NCBI RefSeq assembly: GCF_009765825.1 | Contig: NZ_LMUR01000018.1 | Location: 1,868,633-1,932,632, forward strand | Direction: 5' to 3' | Origin: Granulicella sp. L60 | Lineage (GTDB): Bacteria > Acidobacteriota > Terriglobia > Terriglobales > Acidobacteriaceae | DNA: 64,000 nt | Part shown: positions 17,942-25,675 of the stretch, piece by piece | Layout: the number at the start of each line of letters is the position of its first letter | How positions within the stretch are numbered: position 1 is the stretch's first letter | The notes under the pieces: generated by a model | Seen by the model: the letters and a program-made list of their open reading frames with translations, nothing else | Told to the model about the DNA's origin: nothing | The model's database searches: none | Program-made: the position numbers and the translations under genes

Positions 17942-18326
17942 CTCAAGACCTATTCCAGCAGGCTACAGCAGACGACTCATACAGTTGTCACGTAGCAGTA
18001 GGCAGGCTGATCGACAATAACCATTGCGCTCGAATCGCTATCCCGCGAAAGGTGTCTTCGGTGGCTCCGATCTGTGATGGAAACTTCGCCACATCATCGT
18101 CGTCGGACACATGCGCAGCCCCCGGAGCGCTTGACGCACCCCTTATAATGGAAGAAGGGGGCAAGACCACAAATCATCCGTTTCAGCCTGATACCTGGCA
18201 GATAAGTCCTATGAATAGAAGACTTTGCGCCTGTTATGTGTCTGAAAGCAATGATTTACAGATCAAGTCCAGGCCTAAGCTTTTTGTTTTGAATACTTTG
18301 ACGCAAATCCCAGGGAAGGGGGAGGC
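17942..18326. other. Divergent intergenic gap, no gene seen
   Basis: These 385 bases separate the octaheme cytochrome from trmFO and carry both promoters. A TATAAT occurs at 18144-18149, but the nearest TTGACG is only 7 bases upstream of it, too close for a sigma-70 promoter. GGGGGAGG before the trmFO ATG is its ribosome-binding site. Confidence 0.5.
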
Positions 18327-19796
18327 ATGACAACCAAACGCATCAAGATCATCGGCGGCGGACTCGCCGGTCCCGAAGCCGCCCTCCAGGCCGCAAAGCG
18401 AGGCTGCGAAGTCGACCTCTACGAGATGCGCCCCACGCGCTCCACCGAGGCCCACCAGACCTCCGACTTCGCCGAACTCGTCTGCTCCAACTCCCTCAAG
18501 TCCGAGTCCGAAAGCACCGCCCCCTGGCTTCTCAAGCAGGAGATGCGCCGCGCCGGCAGCATCCTCCTCGCCGAAGCCGATGCCACCGCCGTCCCCGCCG
18601 GCCACGCCCTCGCCGTCGACCGCGTCGAATTTTCCAAACGTGTCGCCGCTCGCATCGCCGCCGAGCCTCTCATCACCGTCCATCGCGAAGAAGTAACCTC
18701 CCTCGACGAGTCCAGCCCCAACACCCTCACCATCCTCGCCAGCGGCCCCCTCACCTCGCCCGCGCTCGCCGCCGAACTCCAGCGCCTCACCGGCTCCGAC
18801 CACCTCGCCTTCTACGACTCCATCTCCCCCATCGTCGACGCCACCACCATCGACATGGACAAGGTCTACTTCGCCGCCCGCTACGACAAGGGCTCCGCCG
18901 ACTACATCAACTGCCCCTTCACCAAAGAAGAGTACGAACGCTTCATCGAAGCCCTCACCGCCGCCGAAGCCGTCCCCGCCAAAGAATGGGAACAAATTCC
19001 CACCGCTTCACAAAACTCTGTCATCCTGAGCGCAGCCGGGCAGTCTTATCGCCCGGCGGAGTCGAAGGACCCCGAGGGAGCCAGTTCCACCCAGGCCTCG
19101 CCCACCTTTTCAACCAAAAATCCGCAAGTCCTCCAGTACTTCGAAGGCTGTCTCCCCATCGAAGAGACCGCCCGCCGCGGTCGCGACACCCTCCGCTTCG
19201 GCCCCATGAAGCCCGTCGGCCTCACCGACCCCAAGACCGGCCGCTGGCCCTACGCCGCCGTCCAGCTCCGCCAGGAAAACCTCCGCGCCGACTCCTACAA
19301 CCTCGTCGGCTTCCAGAATCACCTCAAGTACGGCGAACAGAATCGCGTCCTCAAACTCATCCCCGGCCTCGAAAACGCCACCTTCCTGCGCTACGGCCAG
19401 ATCCACCGCAACACCTACATCCACGCTCCGTCTCTCCTCACCGAAACCCTTCAGCTCAAAGCCCATCCGCAGATCATGATCGCCGGCCAGCTCTCGGGCG
19501 TCGAAGGCTACACCGAATCCATCGCCTCCGGCATGCTCGCAGGCATCTACGCCGCCTCCATCGCCAACGGCAACACGCCTCCCACCGCTCCACGCGCCTC
19601 GGCCAACGGCTCCCTCACCCACTACATCACCCACGCCGAAACGAAAAAATTCACCCCAGCCAACATCACCTTCGACCTCCTTCCATCCCTCGAAGAAGAT
19701 CTCCGCAAAAAGATTCGCGACAAAAAGGAACGCCACAAACTCCAGTGCGACCGCGCCCTCGCCGCCTGGAACGACTGGCTCAGCGCTACAATCTAA
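18327..19796 (+). CDS. trmFO: Methylenetetrahydrofolate-tRNA-(uracil-54) methyltransferase with insert
   Basis: TrmFO uses methylene-THF and FADH2 to form m5U54 in tRNA. The FAD dinucleotide motif IIGGGLAGPEAALQAA is at 8-23, with MRPTRSTEAHQTSDFAELVCSNS following, then INCPFTKEEYERF, CLPIEETARRGRDTLRFGPMKPVGL and LSGVEGYTESIASGM. At 489 residues it is about 45 longer than usual (roughly 435-450). The excess is between about residues 226 and 268, exactly where the family runs from a Glu-rich stretch to FFEGCLPIE; this piece contains a copy of the hairpin repeat (19020-19071) read in frame. GGGGGAGG precedes the start. Confidence 0.95.
   Translation: MTTKRIKIIGGGLAGPEAALQAAKRGCEVDLYEMRPTRSTEAHQTSDFAELVCSNSLKSESESTAPWLLKQEMRRAGSILLAEADATAVPAGHALAVDRVEFSKRVAARIAAEPLITVHREEVTSLDESSPNTLTILASGPLTSPALAAELQRLTGSDHLAFYDSISPIVDATTIDMDKVYFAARYDKGSADYINCPFTKEEYERFIEALTAAEAVPAKEWEQIPTASQNSVILSAAGQSYRPAESKDPEGASSTQASPTFSTKNPQVLQYFEGCLPIEETARRGRDTLRFGPMKPVGLTDPKTGRWPYAAVQLRQENLRADSYNLVGFQNHLKYGEQNRVLKLIPGLENATFLRYGQIHRNTYIHAPSLLTETLQLKAHPQIMIAGQLSGVEGYTESIASGMLAGIYAASIANGNTPPTAPRASANGSLTHYITHAETKKFTPANITFDLLPSLEEDLRKKIRDKKERHKLQCDRALAAWNDWLSATI
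19020..19071. repeat. Hairpin repeat copy 2, inside trmFO
   Basis: GTCATCCTGAGCG at 19020 and AGTCGAAGGACC ending at 19071 enclose a GCCGGGC...GCCCGGC stem. It is the same family as copies at 4377 and 24161 but has a distinct inner stem. It lies in the same reading frame as trmFO with no stop, adding about 17 of the ~43 extra residues. Confidence 0.85.
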
Positions 19797-19855
19797 CCAC
19801 ACCGCACCCTCAAAAACCTGATCCTGCAGCACTTCACCTTCTCTCAGCAAATTAC

Positions 19856-19873
19856 ATCGTATTACGATATAAT
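19856..19873 (+). promoter_or_regulatory. Operator palindrome and -10 box of the MarR gene
   Basis: ATCGTA-T-TACGAT (19856-19868) is a perfect 13-bp palindrome overlapping a consensus TATAAT at 19868-19873. The ATG of the MarR gene is at 19880, where transcription would start from this -10 box. This suggests a leaderless mRNA and autorepression; no clear -35 box is seen. Confidence 0.7.
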
Positions 19874-19879
19874 CGCCTC

Positions 19880-20329
19880 ATGGGAGTTCCGAGACACACA
19901 ATCGAGCAGCAAAGAGTCCAAACGCTTGCTCAGTTCCGCTACGTCCTCCGTCAGTTCCTTCACTTCAGCGAAGGCCGCGCCACCGCAGCCGGTCTGCATC
20001 CCCAGCAGCATCAGCTACTGCTGCACATCGCCGGAGCGCCGGACGGCGTCGAGACGACCGTATCCTACGCCGCAGAGAGACTCGGCTTGCGCCACAACAG
20101 CGTCGTCGAGCTCTGCAACCGCTGCGAGAACGCAGGCATGATCCGCCGCACGCACGACGACGCCGACCGTCGCATCGTCATCCTCGAACTCACCACCGAA
20201 GGCCAGCGGCTCATCCACCTCCTCTCCCGAGATCACGAGCGCGAACTATCCGAGCTTGTCCCCACGCTCATCAAATCGCTCACGCAGATCCGGCGGCACA
20301 GCTTAGCCGTTGGCGGGAATCAGTCATGA
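19880..20329 (+). CDS. MarR-family transcriptional regulator
   Basis: I take the ATG at 19880, giving 149 residues; longer frames run back through trmFO and are artefacts. The winged-helix core is VSYAAERLGLRHNSVVELCNRCENAGMIRRTHDDADRRIVILELTTEGQRL, with the recognition helix and the wing DDADRR. MarR proteins are dimers that bind palindromes and release on a ligand. The palindrome at 19856 is a likely autoregulatory site. The gene overlaps the HPP membrane protein by 4 bases, so it probably controls that transporter-like gene. Confidence 0.88.
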   Translation: MGVPRHTIEQQRVQTLAQFRYVLRQFLHFSEGRATAAGLHPQQHQLLLHIAGAPDGVETTVSYAAERLGLRHNSVVELCNRCENAGMIRRTHDDADRRIVILELTTEGQRLIHLLSRDHERELSELVPTLIKSLTQIRRHSLAVGGNQS

Positions 20330-21312
20330 CTCAAATCTCAGTCTCAAAGAACGTCTCTCGATCGGTCTCGGAGGCCGTAGTCGTCGCGTTTATTGGAGCT
20401 ATTGCCTTCACCGCCCACACTACCGGCATCGCGCTCCTTCTCTTCCCCGAACTCGCAGCCCTGTCGCACGACGTCATCACGCGCCCGCGAGGCAAGTGGG
20501 CCAGCCAGCCCCTGCGCCTCATCCTCACTCCAACGATCACCGCGGTCATCGGCCTCTACTTCACCCGCCATCTAAGCTACGGCGCACTCAGCGTGGCGTT
20601 CATCGTCGCGCTCAGCCTCATGGTCATCAAGCTGATGAAGTCCACCATCGCGCCCGCTATCTCCGCCGGCGCCCTGCCCATGGTTCTCAGCGAGCGCAGC
20701 TGGCTGTACCCACTCGCCATCTTCGGCGGCCTCACCCTACTCGTCCTCATCCTTCTGATGTGGAGGCAGTACGGCACTCGCGACGATCATCCCACCCTCA
20801 GCGAGACAGAACACTCCAATCTCGTCGATGCTCTCGAAGCTCTACCCCATGATCGCCTCTGGACCGTCACCCTCATGGCGTTTGTCCTCGGACTAGGCGT
20901 CGCCGCGCAGCTCACCCATCTCCGCTTCATCCTCTTCCCACCGCTCATCGTCATGGCCTACGAGCTCTTCGGACACCCCGAAGTCCCCGGCTGGATGAAG
21001 CGCCCCGCGCTCTTTCCCGCCGTCTGCCTTCTCACCGCCACTATCGGTCTCATCGCCGAGCGCACCATCCACCCCAGCTTCGTGGCAGCGATGGTGACTG
21101 TCCTCTGCTCGGTGGTCGTCCTCCACCTCTTCGACGTCCACATGCCGCCCGCACTCGCCGTCGGCCTTCTGCCCTTCGTCATGGACGCCCCCGACTACCG
21201 ATTCGTCCTCTCCGTACTCCTCGGCACCGCCTCGCTCACCCTCTACTACCTCTGCTACAAACGCATCCGCCAGGCGAAACGAACAAACCGCTTCGAAGCC
21301 GTCAACCTCTAG
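20326..21312 (+). CDS. HPP-family integral membrane protein
   Basis: The 328-residue protein has about nine or ten hydrophobic segments. It repeats an HPP-like unit twice: FPELAALSHDVITRPRGKWASQP (about 41-63) and FPPLIVMAYELFGHPEVPGW (about 205-224), each followed by short membrane segments. Plant and cyanobacterial HPP proteins transport nitrite; a role in anion transport here is only a family-level guess. It is translationally coupled to the MarR regulator and followed by a hairpin. Confidence 0.75.
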   Translation: MTQISVSKNVSRSVSEAVVVAFIGAIAFTAHTTGIALLLFPELAALSHDVITRPRGKWASQPLRLILTPTITAVIGLYFTRHLSYGALSVAFIVALSLMVIKLMKSTIAPAISAGALPMVLSERSWLYPLAIFGGLTLLVLILLMWRQYGTRDDHPTLSETEHSNLVDALEALPHDRLWTVTLMAFVLGLGVAAQLTHLRFILFPPLIVMAYELFGHPEVPGWMKRPALFPAVCLLTATIGLIAERTIHPSFVAAMVTVLCSVVVLHLFDVHMPPALAVGLLPFVMDAPDYRFVLSVLLGTASLTLYYLCYKRIRQAKRTNRFEAVNL

Positions 21313-21357
21313 CCTCTCTCCACAGAAAAACAGAAAATAGAGGAAGAATAAACACCA

Positions 21358-21387
21358 CTCCCTGCGTCAGCTGGTGAACGCAGGGAG
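21358..21387 (+). terminator. Hairpin after the HPP gene
   Basis: CTCCCTGCGT/ACGCAGGGAG form a perfect 10-bp stem with a 10-base loop 45 bases after the stop. The T-run is poor (AAGTT), so it may be a weak or Rho-assisted terminator. Confidence 0.6.
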
Positions 21388-21444
21388 AAGTTAGCAGCAG
21401 AAAAAATTAGAAGCGAAAAATTTCGGATCTCCCGCCAACTGTAC

Positions 21445-21762
21445 CTAAGTAGTCGTACTACTCATCTTCGTCCTAATTAATCCCACAATCGCCATCACAA
21501 TGGCACCTCCAATACCGCCGCCTGCCACGTTGCCGATAATCGAGGACATATCCATCCCGCCAGCCGAGGCCGCCGACGTAGCTGCCGCCGCTGCGCCACC
21601 CGACATCAACATGCTCAAAAGCTGACCGCCGCCAGCGCCGCCGACCACACCTGCAATCGTATTGCCCACAGGCCCAAGGTCGAACTTCTTCAGCACTGCA
21701 CCGGCAATATTTCCCCCAACTCCGCCAGCGATCAAGTCTGTAACGATGCCCATTGCATTCAT
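21445..21762 (-). CDS. Small Gly/Ala-rich membrane-associated protein
   Basis: The 105-residue protein starts MNAMGIVTDLIAGGVGGNIAGAVLKKF and alternates Gly-rich glycine-zipper-like helices (GNTIAGVVGGAGGGQLLSMLM; GNVAGGGIGGAIVMAIVGLI) ending in a short basic tail. It would insert in or lie on the membrane; no enzyme motif is visible. An upstream GGAGA is present on the minus strand. It lies between the HPP gene and der, facing der's direction. Similar short proteins are common in this phylum, as I recall; function unknown. Confidence 0.72.
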   Translation of the reverse strand: MNAMGIVTDLIAGGVGGNIAGAVLKKFDLGPVGNTIAGVVGGAGGGQLLSMLMSGGAAAAATSAASAGGMDMSSIIGNVAGGGIGGAIVMAIVGLIRTKMSSTTT

Positions 21763-21930
21763 GGAAATCTCCTCAGTTTAAATTCGGAAGTAGATCCCGG
21801 GCCCGGGAAGCCGCAATCCCAAACAGGCAGCCTGAAGATCAGGGCCACAGTCTGGAGACACCATTTACCCACCAATTCAAAGAAAATGCAATCTTTATCT
21901 GAATTCGCCAAAGCCGCATAGCGACAGCGC

Positions 21931-21963
21931 AGATCCCGCTTACCCCAATCTGGCGCGGGATCT
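21931..21963 (-). terminator. Hairpin just past der
   Basis: AGATCCCGC/GCGGGATCT (21931-21939 and 21955-21963) form a 9-bp perfect stem immediately after the der stop at 21970. No T-run follows, so it may protect the mRNA end or need Rho. Confidence 0.5.
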
Positions 21964-21969
21964 ACGCGC

Positions 21970-23889
21970 CTACGACTCCGTCTTCTTCTTATTCCGAGCC
22001 TTGATCTTGAACCAGATCGGACTCCCGATAAACCCGAAGTTCTCCCGTATCTGATTCCCCAGAAACCGTTCGAACGAGAAGTGCATCTTGATGTCCTTGT
22101 CCGTAAACAACACAAACGTCGGAGGAGCAACCGCAGCCTGCGTCATGTAGTAGATCCGCATGCGCCGGTTCATCGGCACGCTCGCCTTCTGGAAGTCCAC
22201 CTTCTCCAGAAATTTATTCATCTGCCCGGTCGTCACGCGCTTCCGTCTCTCTCGCGCCACCAGCTCGACCTTCTTGAACACCGACTCGATATTCTTTCCA
22301 TCCGCAGCCGAGATGAACAGCAGCGGCGCATACTCCAGATACTTCAGCTTGTCGCGAACATCCTGCTCATAGAGCTTCTGGTCCGCCGGCGGTTTGCCAT
22401 CGAACAGCCGCATCCCATCCTTGCCCGTCCGCGTCATCAGGTCCCACTTGTTCACCACGATGATCACGCTTCGTCCGCTCTCATGGGCATATCCGCCGAT
22501 GTTCGCATCCAGCGCAGCCACACCCTCGCCCGCATCGATGATCAGCAGCGAAACATCCGCCGCCTCCAGATGCTTCCTCGCCATAATCACCGACAGCTTC
22601 TCCGCCATCAGCTTCGTCTTGCCCTTCCGCCGAATCCCCGCCGTATCGACGAACCGGAAGTTATGCCCACCTCGCTCGACGACCTCATCCACCGCATCGC
22701 GCGTCGTTCCCGCAATCGGCGAAACAATCGCCCGCTCCTTGCCCGTCAGCGCATTCAGCAGCGTGCTCTTACCTACATTCGGTCGTCCGATGATCGCAAC
22801 CTTCGTCTCTCTGCTCTCATACTCGCCATGCGAACGCAGCATGCGCGGACGCTTCGGCGCAACCACCTCCGCGCCTGACTCCTCTTCAACCAACTCAGCC
22901 CCAGCAGCAACCGAGTAGTCCGGCCCCGTCTCATCCTCCTCGGCCTCGTCAGTCTCGGTCAGCATCACCTCCGGCTCTTCGATAATCTCAGCCGGCGCCG
23001 GCAGCACCTCGAACACCGCATCCAGCAGATCGCCCATCCCCGACCCATGCTCCGCCGAGATCGGCAGCACATTCTTAAATCCCAACCGCCGAAAGTTCTC
23101 CGCCTGCACCTGCATCGCGTCGGTGTCCATCTTGTTCACCGCCAGAAACACCGGCTTGCCGCCACGCAACAACAGCCGCGCCAACTCCAGGTCTGGCGAA
23201 GCCAGCTCGGTCCTTCCGTCTACCACCATCACAATGGCATCCGCCTCTTCCAGCCCCACCTTCGCCTGCCGAAAGATCTCTGCCGGAATCAGCGCCTCGT
23301 CATCCGGCACCACGCCGCCGGTATCGACAATCCGCGCCTCGCGCCCCATCCACTCGATCTCGCCGTAGATGCGGTCGCGCGTAATCCCCGGCTCATCCCC
23401 AACGATCGACCGCCGCGATCCCGTCAGCCGATTGAACAGCGTGCTCTTGCCTACATTCGGACGTCCGCACACCGCAATCAGCGGCAGCTCGCGCGCATCC
23501 ACACTCTCGGTCTCGGTCACCATCTGCGACGCCAGCAGCTCTACATCGCGCCAGTCTTCCTCGCGTCCGTCCATATTCGACGAGCGCGGCGTCTGCCGTC
23601 CCACAATCCCATCCGCTGGCCGCACCTGCTTCGGACGAACCGCCGCCGCAGGCTTCTTCGGCGCAGGCGCATCCAGACGAATCGCCCGCCGCTTCTCTTT
23701 ATCCGGCGACTGCTTCGTCACCCGCGTGGCCTTATCCACCGCCGCCCGCTTGGTCGAAAGAATCTTTCGCTTCCTCGGATCGACAGCCCCGGTCGTAGGC
23801 GTAGCCTTCGGGGAGCGACCCTTCTTCGGCCGCGTGCTCGCCTGCCTGTGCTTCTTGCCTAACCGTTTCCTATCGTCTCGTTGCGCCAT
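21970..23889 (-). CDS. der: Ribosome-assembly GTPase Der with extra segments
   Basis: Der (EngA) has two consecutive GTPase domains and a KH-like C-terminus and acts in 50S assembly. G1 motifs GRPNVGKS occur twice (VCGRPNVGKSTLFN and IIGRPNVGKSTLLN), with TRDRIYG and TRDAVD switch regions and NKMD/NKWD. At 639 residues it exceeds the usual 440-490: an Arg/Lys/Pro-rich tail of about 110 residues comes before the first G domain and an acidic ~60-residue insert (ETDEAEEDETG) separates the G domains. The start is the ATG at 23887-23889. The array at 23930 lies just upstream. Confidence 0.95.
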   Translation of the reverse strand: MAQRDDRKRLGKKHRQASTRPKKGRSPKATPTTGAVDPRKRKILSTKRAAVDKATRVTKQSPDKEKRRAIRLDAPAPKKPAAAVRPKQVRPADGIVGRQTPRSSNMDGREEDWRDVELLASQMVTETESVDARELPLIAVCGRPNVGKSTLFNRLTGSRRSIVGDEPGITRDRIYGEIEWMGREARIVDTGGVVPDDEALIPAEIFRQAKVGLEEADAIVMVVDGRTELASPDLELARLLLRGGKPVFLAVNKMDTDAMQVQAENFRRLGFKNVLPISAEHGSGMGDLLDAVFEVLPAPAEIIEEPEVMLTETDEAEEDETGPDYSVAAGAELVEEESGAEVVAPKRPRMLRSHGEYESRETKVAIIGRPNVGKSTLLNALTGKERAIVSPIAGTTRDAVDEVVERGGHNFRFVDTAGIRRKGKTKLMAEKLSVIMARKHLEAADVSLLIIDAGEGVAALDANIGGYAHESGRSVIIVVNKWDLMTRTGKDGMRLFDGKPPADQKLYEQDVRDKLKYLEYAPLLFISAADGKNIESVFKKVELVARERRKRVTTGQMNKFLEKVDFQKASVPMNRRMRIYYMTQAAVAPPTFVLFTDKDIKMHFSFERFLGNQIRENFGFIGSPIWFKIKARNKKKTES

Positions 23890-23929
23890 TATTCGTGCCT
23901 TCTCTCGACGCCACAGCGCCTCCATCCAT

Positions 23930-24052
23930 TATAGGGACGCAGGTATACGCACAGATACAGGAACGCAGTCATACAAGCAGATATCAGGTAGAAGTACAGA
24001 TATAGGACCGCAGCCATACTCACAAATATAGAGACGCAGTCATATACGCAGA
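23930..24052. repeat. 26-bp tandem repeat array
   Basis: Four 26-base units (23930, 23956, 24001, 24027) and one shortened 19-base unit (23982) share TATAGGGACGCAGTCATAC...CACAGA with point differences. Array ends 41 bases before the der start. It encodes no protein; peptides rich in Tyr/Leu read across it are artefacts. Confidence 0.8.
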
Positions 24053-24087
24053 CGGTGCATAGTGGAGGGCAAGTCGTGAAGCCCACC

Positions 24088-24131
24088 CTTTTGTTTGTCA
24101 TTCCGCAGCGCAGCGGAGGAATCTGCTTTTG
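24088..24131. repeat. TTTGTTTGTCAT-type repeat, copy 2
   Basis: TTTGTTTGTCATTCCGCAGCGCAGCGGAGGAATCTGC variant of the repeat at 14988 and 30708, with an expanded inner palindrome (TTCCGC...GCGGAGGAA). Confidence 0.75.
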
Positions 24132-24160
24132 CTTCTTCTCTTCGCCAATCCCCACAACAT

Positions 24161-24220
24161 GTCATCCTGAGCGAAGTCTCTCGCAGTGTCATCGCGAGAG
24201 ACGCAGTCGAAGGACCTGCG
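24161..24220. repeat. Hairpin repeat copy 3
   Basis: GTCATCCTGAGCG...AGTCGAAGGACC with an inner stem CTCTCGC...GCGAGAG almost identical to the copy at 4377. Confidence 0.85.
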
Positions 24221-24261
24221 GTTGCAGAGGTGAGCCGCCCCCTAAAACCTGAGTGGCCTAA

Positions 24262-24354
24262 AATGGTAGCTACGACGCCCGCACCTTACGTGAACTGCTG
24301 GAGATCGAGGCAAAGAGGCCGAATCGAGAGGGCATGGAAGAATTCTTCCGTTAG
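24262..24354 (+). pseudogene. Remnant of a gene cut off by repeats
   Basis: The frame from 24262 to the TAG at 24352-24354 reads NGSYDARTLRELLEIEAKR then PNREGMEEFFR, with normal amino-acid composition, but has an in-frame stop at 24259-24261 and no start codon near its beginning. Upstream is the repeat block at 24088-24220. It looks like the C-terminal tail of a small protein whose upstream part was lost. No family is recognised. A frameshift in the assembly is an alternative. Confidence 0.4.
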
Positions 24355-24592
24355 CGCAACCCGGGTGCACTTCGATTCGGACAGCATGTGGGTTCATCTC
24401 TCCGACGGTCGCGTCATCGGCGTCCCTCTGGCCTGGTTCCCGCGCCTCCTGCACAGCACCGCCGAACAGCGCGAGCAACTCCGAATCAGCAGTCGCGGCC
24501 TCCACTGGGAAGCGCTGGACGAAGACATCTCCATCTCCGGCTTGTTGGCGGGTCAAGGCGATCAGGCCAATCACAAGACCTTCGCCGCCTAA
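24263..24592 (+). CDS. DUF2442-domain protein (start uncertain)
   Basis: The C-terminal part matches DUF2442: VHFDSDSMWVHLSDGRVIGVPLAWFPRLL, then GLHWEALDEDISISGLLAGQ. These small proteins are often paired with a DUF4160 gene in putative toxin-antitoxin-like modules. The start is unclear: ATG at 24263 gives 109 residues with an odd N-terminus overlapping the remnant frame, while GTG at 24365 gives 75 residues but cuts the domain's first strand. A damaged start is possible. No DUF4160 partner remains intact nearby. Confidence 0.65.
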   Translation: MVATTPAPYVNCWRSRQRGRIERAWKNSSVSATRVHFDSDSMWVHLSDGRVIGVPLAWFPRLLHSTAEQREQLRISSRGLHWEALDEDISISGLLAGQGDQANHKTFAA

Positions 24593-24658
24593 ACCCGATT
24601 CCAGTTCAACCGCTGCACCACTGTATGAGAGCCGAGCCCGCGAGCTCCACATTCACCG

Positions 24659-25567
24659 CTAGGAAACCTCCAGCCCTCCTGTAGCCCCATACACCTCGCC
24701 CGTCACATAGCTAGCCTCCTGCGAAGCCAGCAGCACATACAGCGGAGCCATCTCCACCGGCTGTCCCGGCCGCTTCATTGGCGTCTCCGACCCAAACGCC
24801 GGAATCTTCTTATCCGGCTGTCCGCCACTCGTCTGCAGCGGAGTCCACACCGGCCCCGGAGCCACGCAGTTCACCCGAATCCCATCCTCCGCCACCTGCC
24901 GCGCCAGCGCCCGCGTAAACGCCAGAATCGCAGCCTTCGTCGGCGCATAGTCCAGCAGGCTCGGGCTCGGATGCGTCGCCTGAATCGATGCCGTCGTAAT
25001 AATCGACCCACCCTTCGGCATCAACGGCAGCGCCTCCTGGCACAACCAGAACAGCGCAAACACATTCACCCGATAGGTCTCTTCCATCTGCTTCGTCGTC
25101 ACATCGGCGATCTTGTCCACCGCATGCTGCCTGCCCGCCACGCACGCCAGAATGTCCAACCCACCCAGCTTCTTGTGCGCCTCTTTCACCAGCTTCCGGC
25201 AGAACTTCTCATCCTTCAGATCGCCCGGCAGCGCAAACGCCTTGCGTCCCTCCTTCTCGATCAGCGCGATCACCTCCTTCGCATCCGCCTCCTCGCTCGG
25301 CAGATAGTTGATCGCAACATCCGCGCCCTCGCGCGCAAACGCAATCGCCGCCGCCCGCCCAATCCCGGAGTCGCCCCCTGTCACCAGCGCCTTCCTGTTC
25401 GGCAACCGCCCACTCCCGCGATAGCTCGTCTCTCCATGGTCGGCCTTCGGCGTCATCTTCTGGTCAAGCCCCGGAACCCGCTGCGGCTGATGCTTGAACT
25501 TCGGCATCGGATACTGCTTCGTCGGGTCCTGCATCGTGTAAAGATCCTTCACCTGCGCTACCCTCAT
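24659..25567 (-). CDS. Short-chain dehydrogenase/reductase
   Basis: The 302-residue classical-type SDR has the cofactor motif TGGDSGIGRAAA (about 61-72) after a ~50-residue N-terminal extension, the NYLPSEE segment, and a Ser-Tyr-Lys active site in TASIQATHPSPSLLDYAPTKAA. The extension and the late ASQEASYVTGEVYGATGG resemble YghA/YhdF-type stress oxidoreductases using NADP. It is divergent from the helicase gene. The substrate is unknown. Confidence 0.9.
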   Translation of the reverse strand: MRVAQVKDLYTMQDPTKQYPMPKFKHQPQRVPGLDQKMTPKADHGETSYRGSGRLPNRKALVTGGDSGIGRAAAIAFAREGADVAINYLPSEEADAKEVIALIEKEGRKAFALPGDLKDEKFCRKLVKEAHKKLGGLDILACVAGRQHAVDKIADVTTKQMEETYRVNVFALFWLCQEALPLMPKGGSIITTASIQATHPSPSLLDYAPTKAAILAFTRALARQVAEDGIRVNCVAPGPVWTPLQTSGGQPDKKIPAFGSETPMKRPGQPVEMAPLYVLLASQEASYVTGEVYGATGGLEVS

Positions 25568-25675
25568 CGCTTCACCTCTGCTCCCTCAGATGCACGTTCA
25601 CGCCACCCCGTCATCCACCCGCACCGCAGCGCCTATCCCACCCCACGGCTATCATGGATACAGCAGCCTCCGACC

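Noticed and set aside
18131..18149. Sigma-70 promoter TTGACG/TATAAT
   Set aside because: The boxes are only 7 bases apart, far short of the required 16-18.
18986..19879. N-terminal extension of the MarR frame into trmFO
   Set aside because: The extension is in another frame of trmFO and has Arg/His/Pro-rich composition; the operator and -10 box fix the start at 19880.
23930..24052. CRISPR array
   Set aside because: Units are contiguous 26-mers without spacers and no cas gene is present.
24971..25675. N-terminal extension of the helicase frame
   Set aside because: It is antisense to the SDR gene and not similar to any helicase domain.
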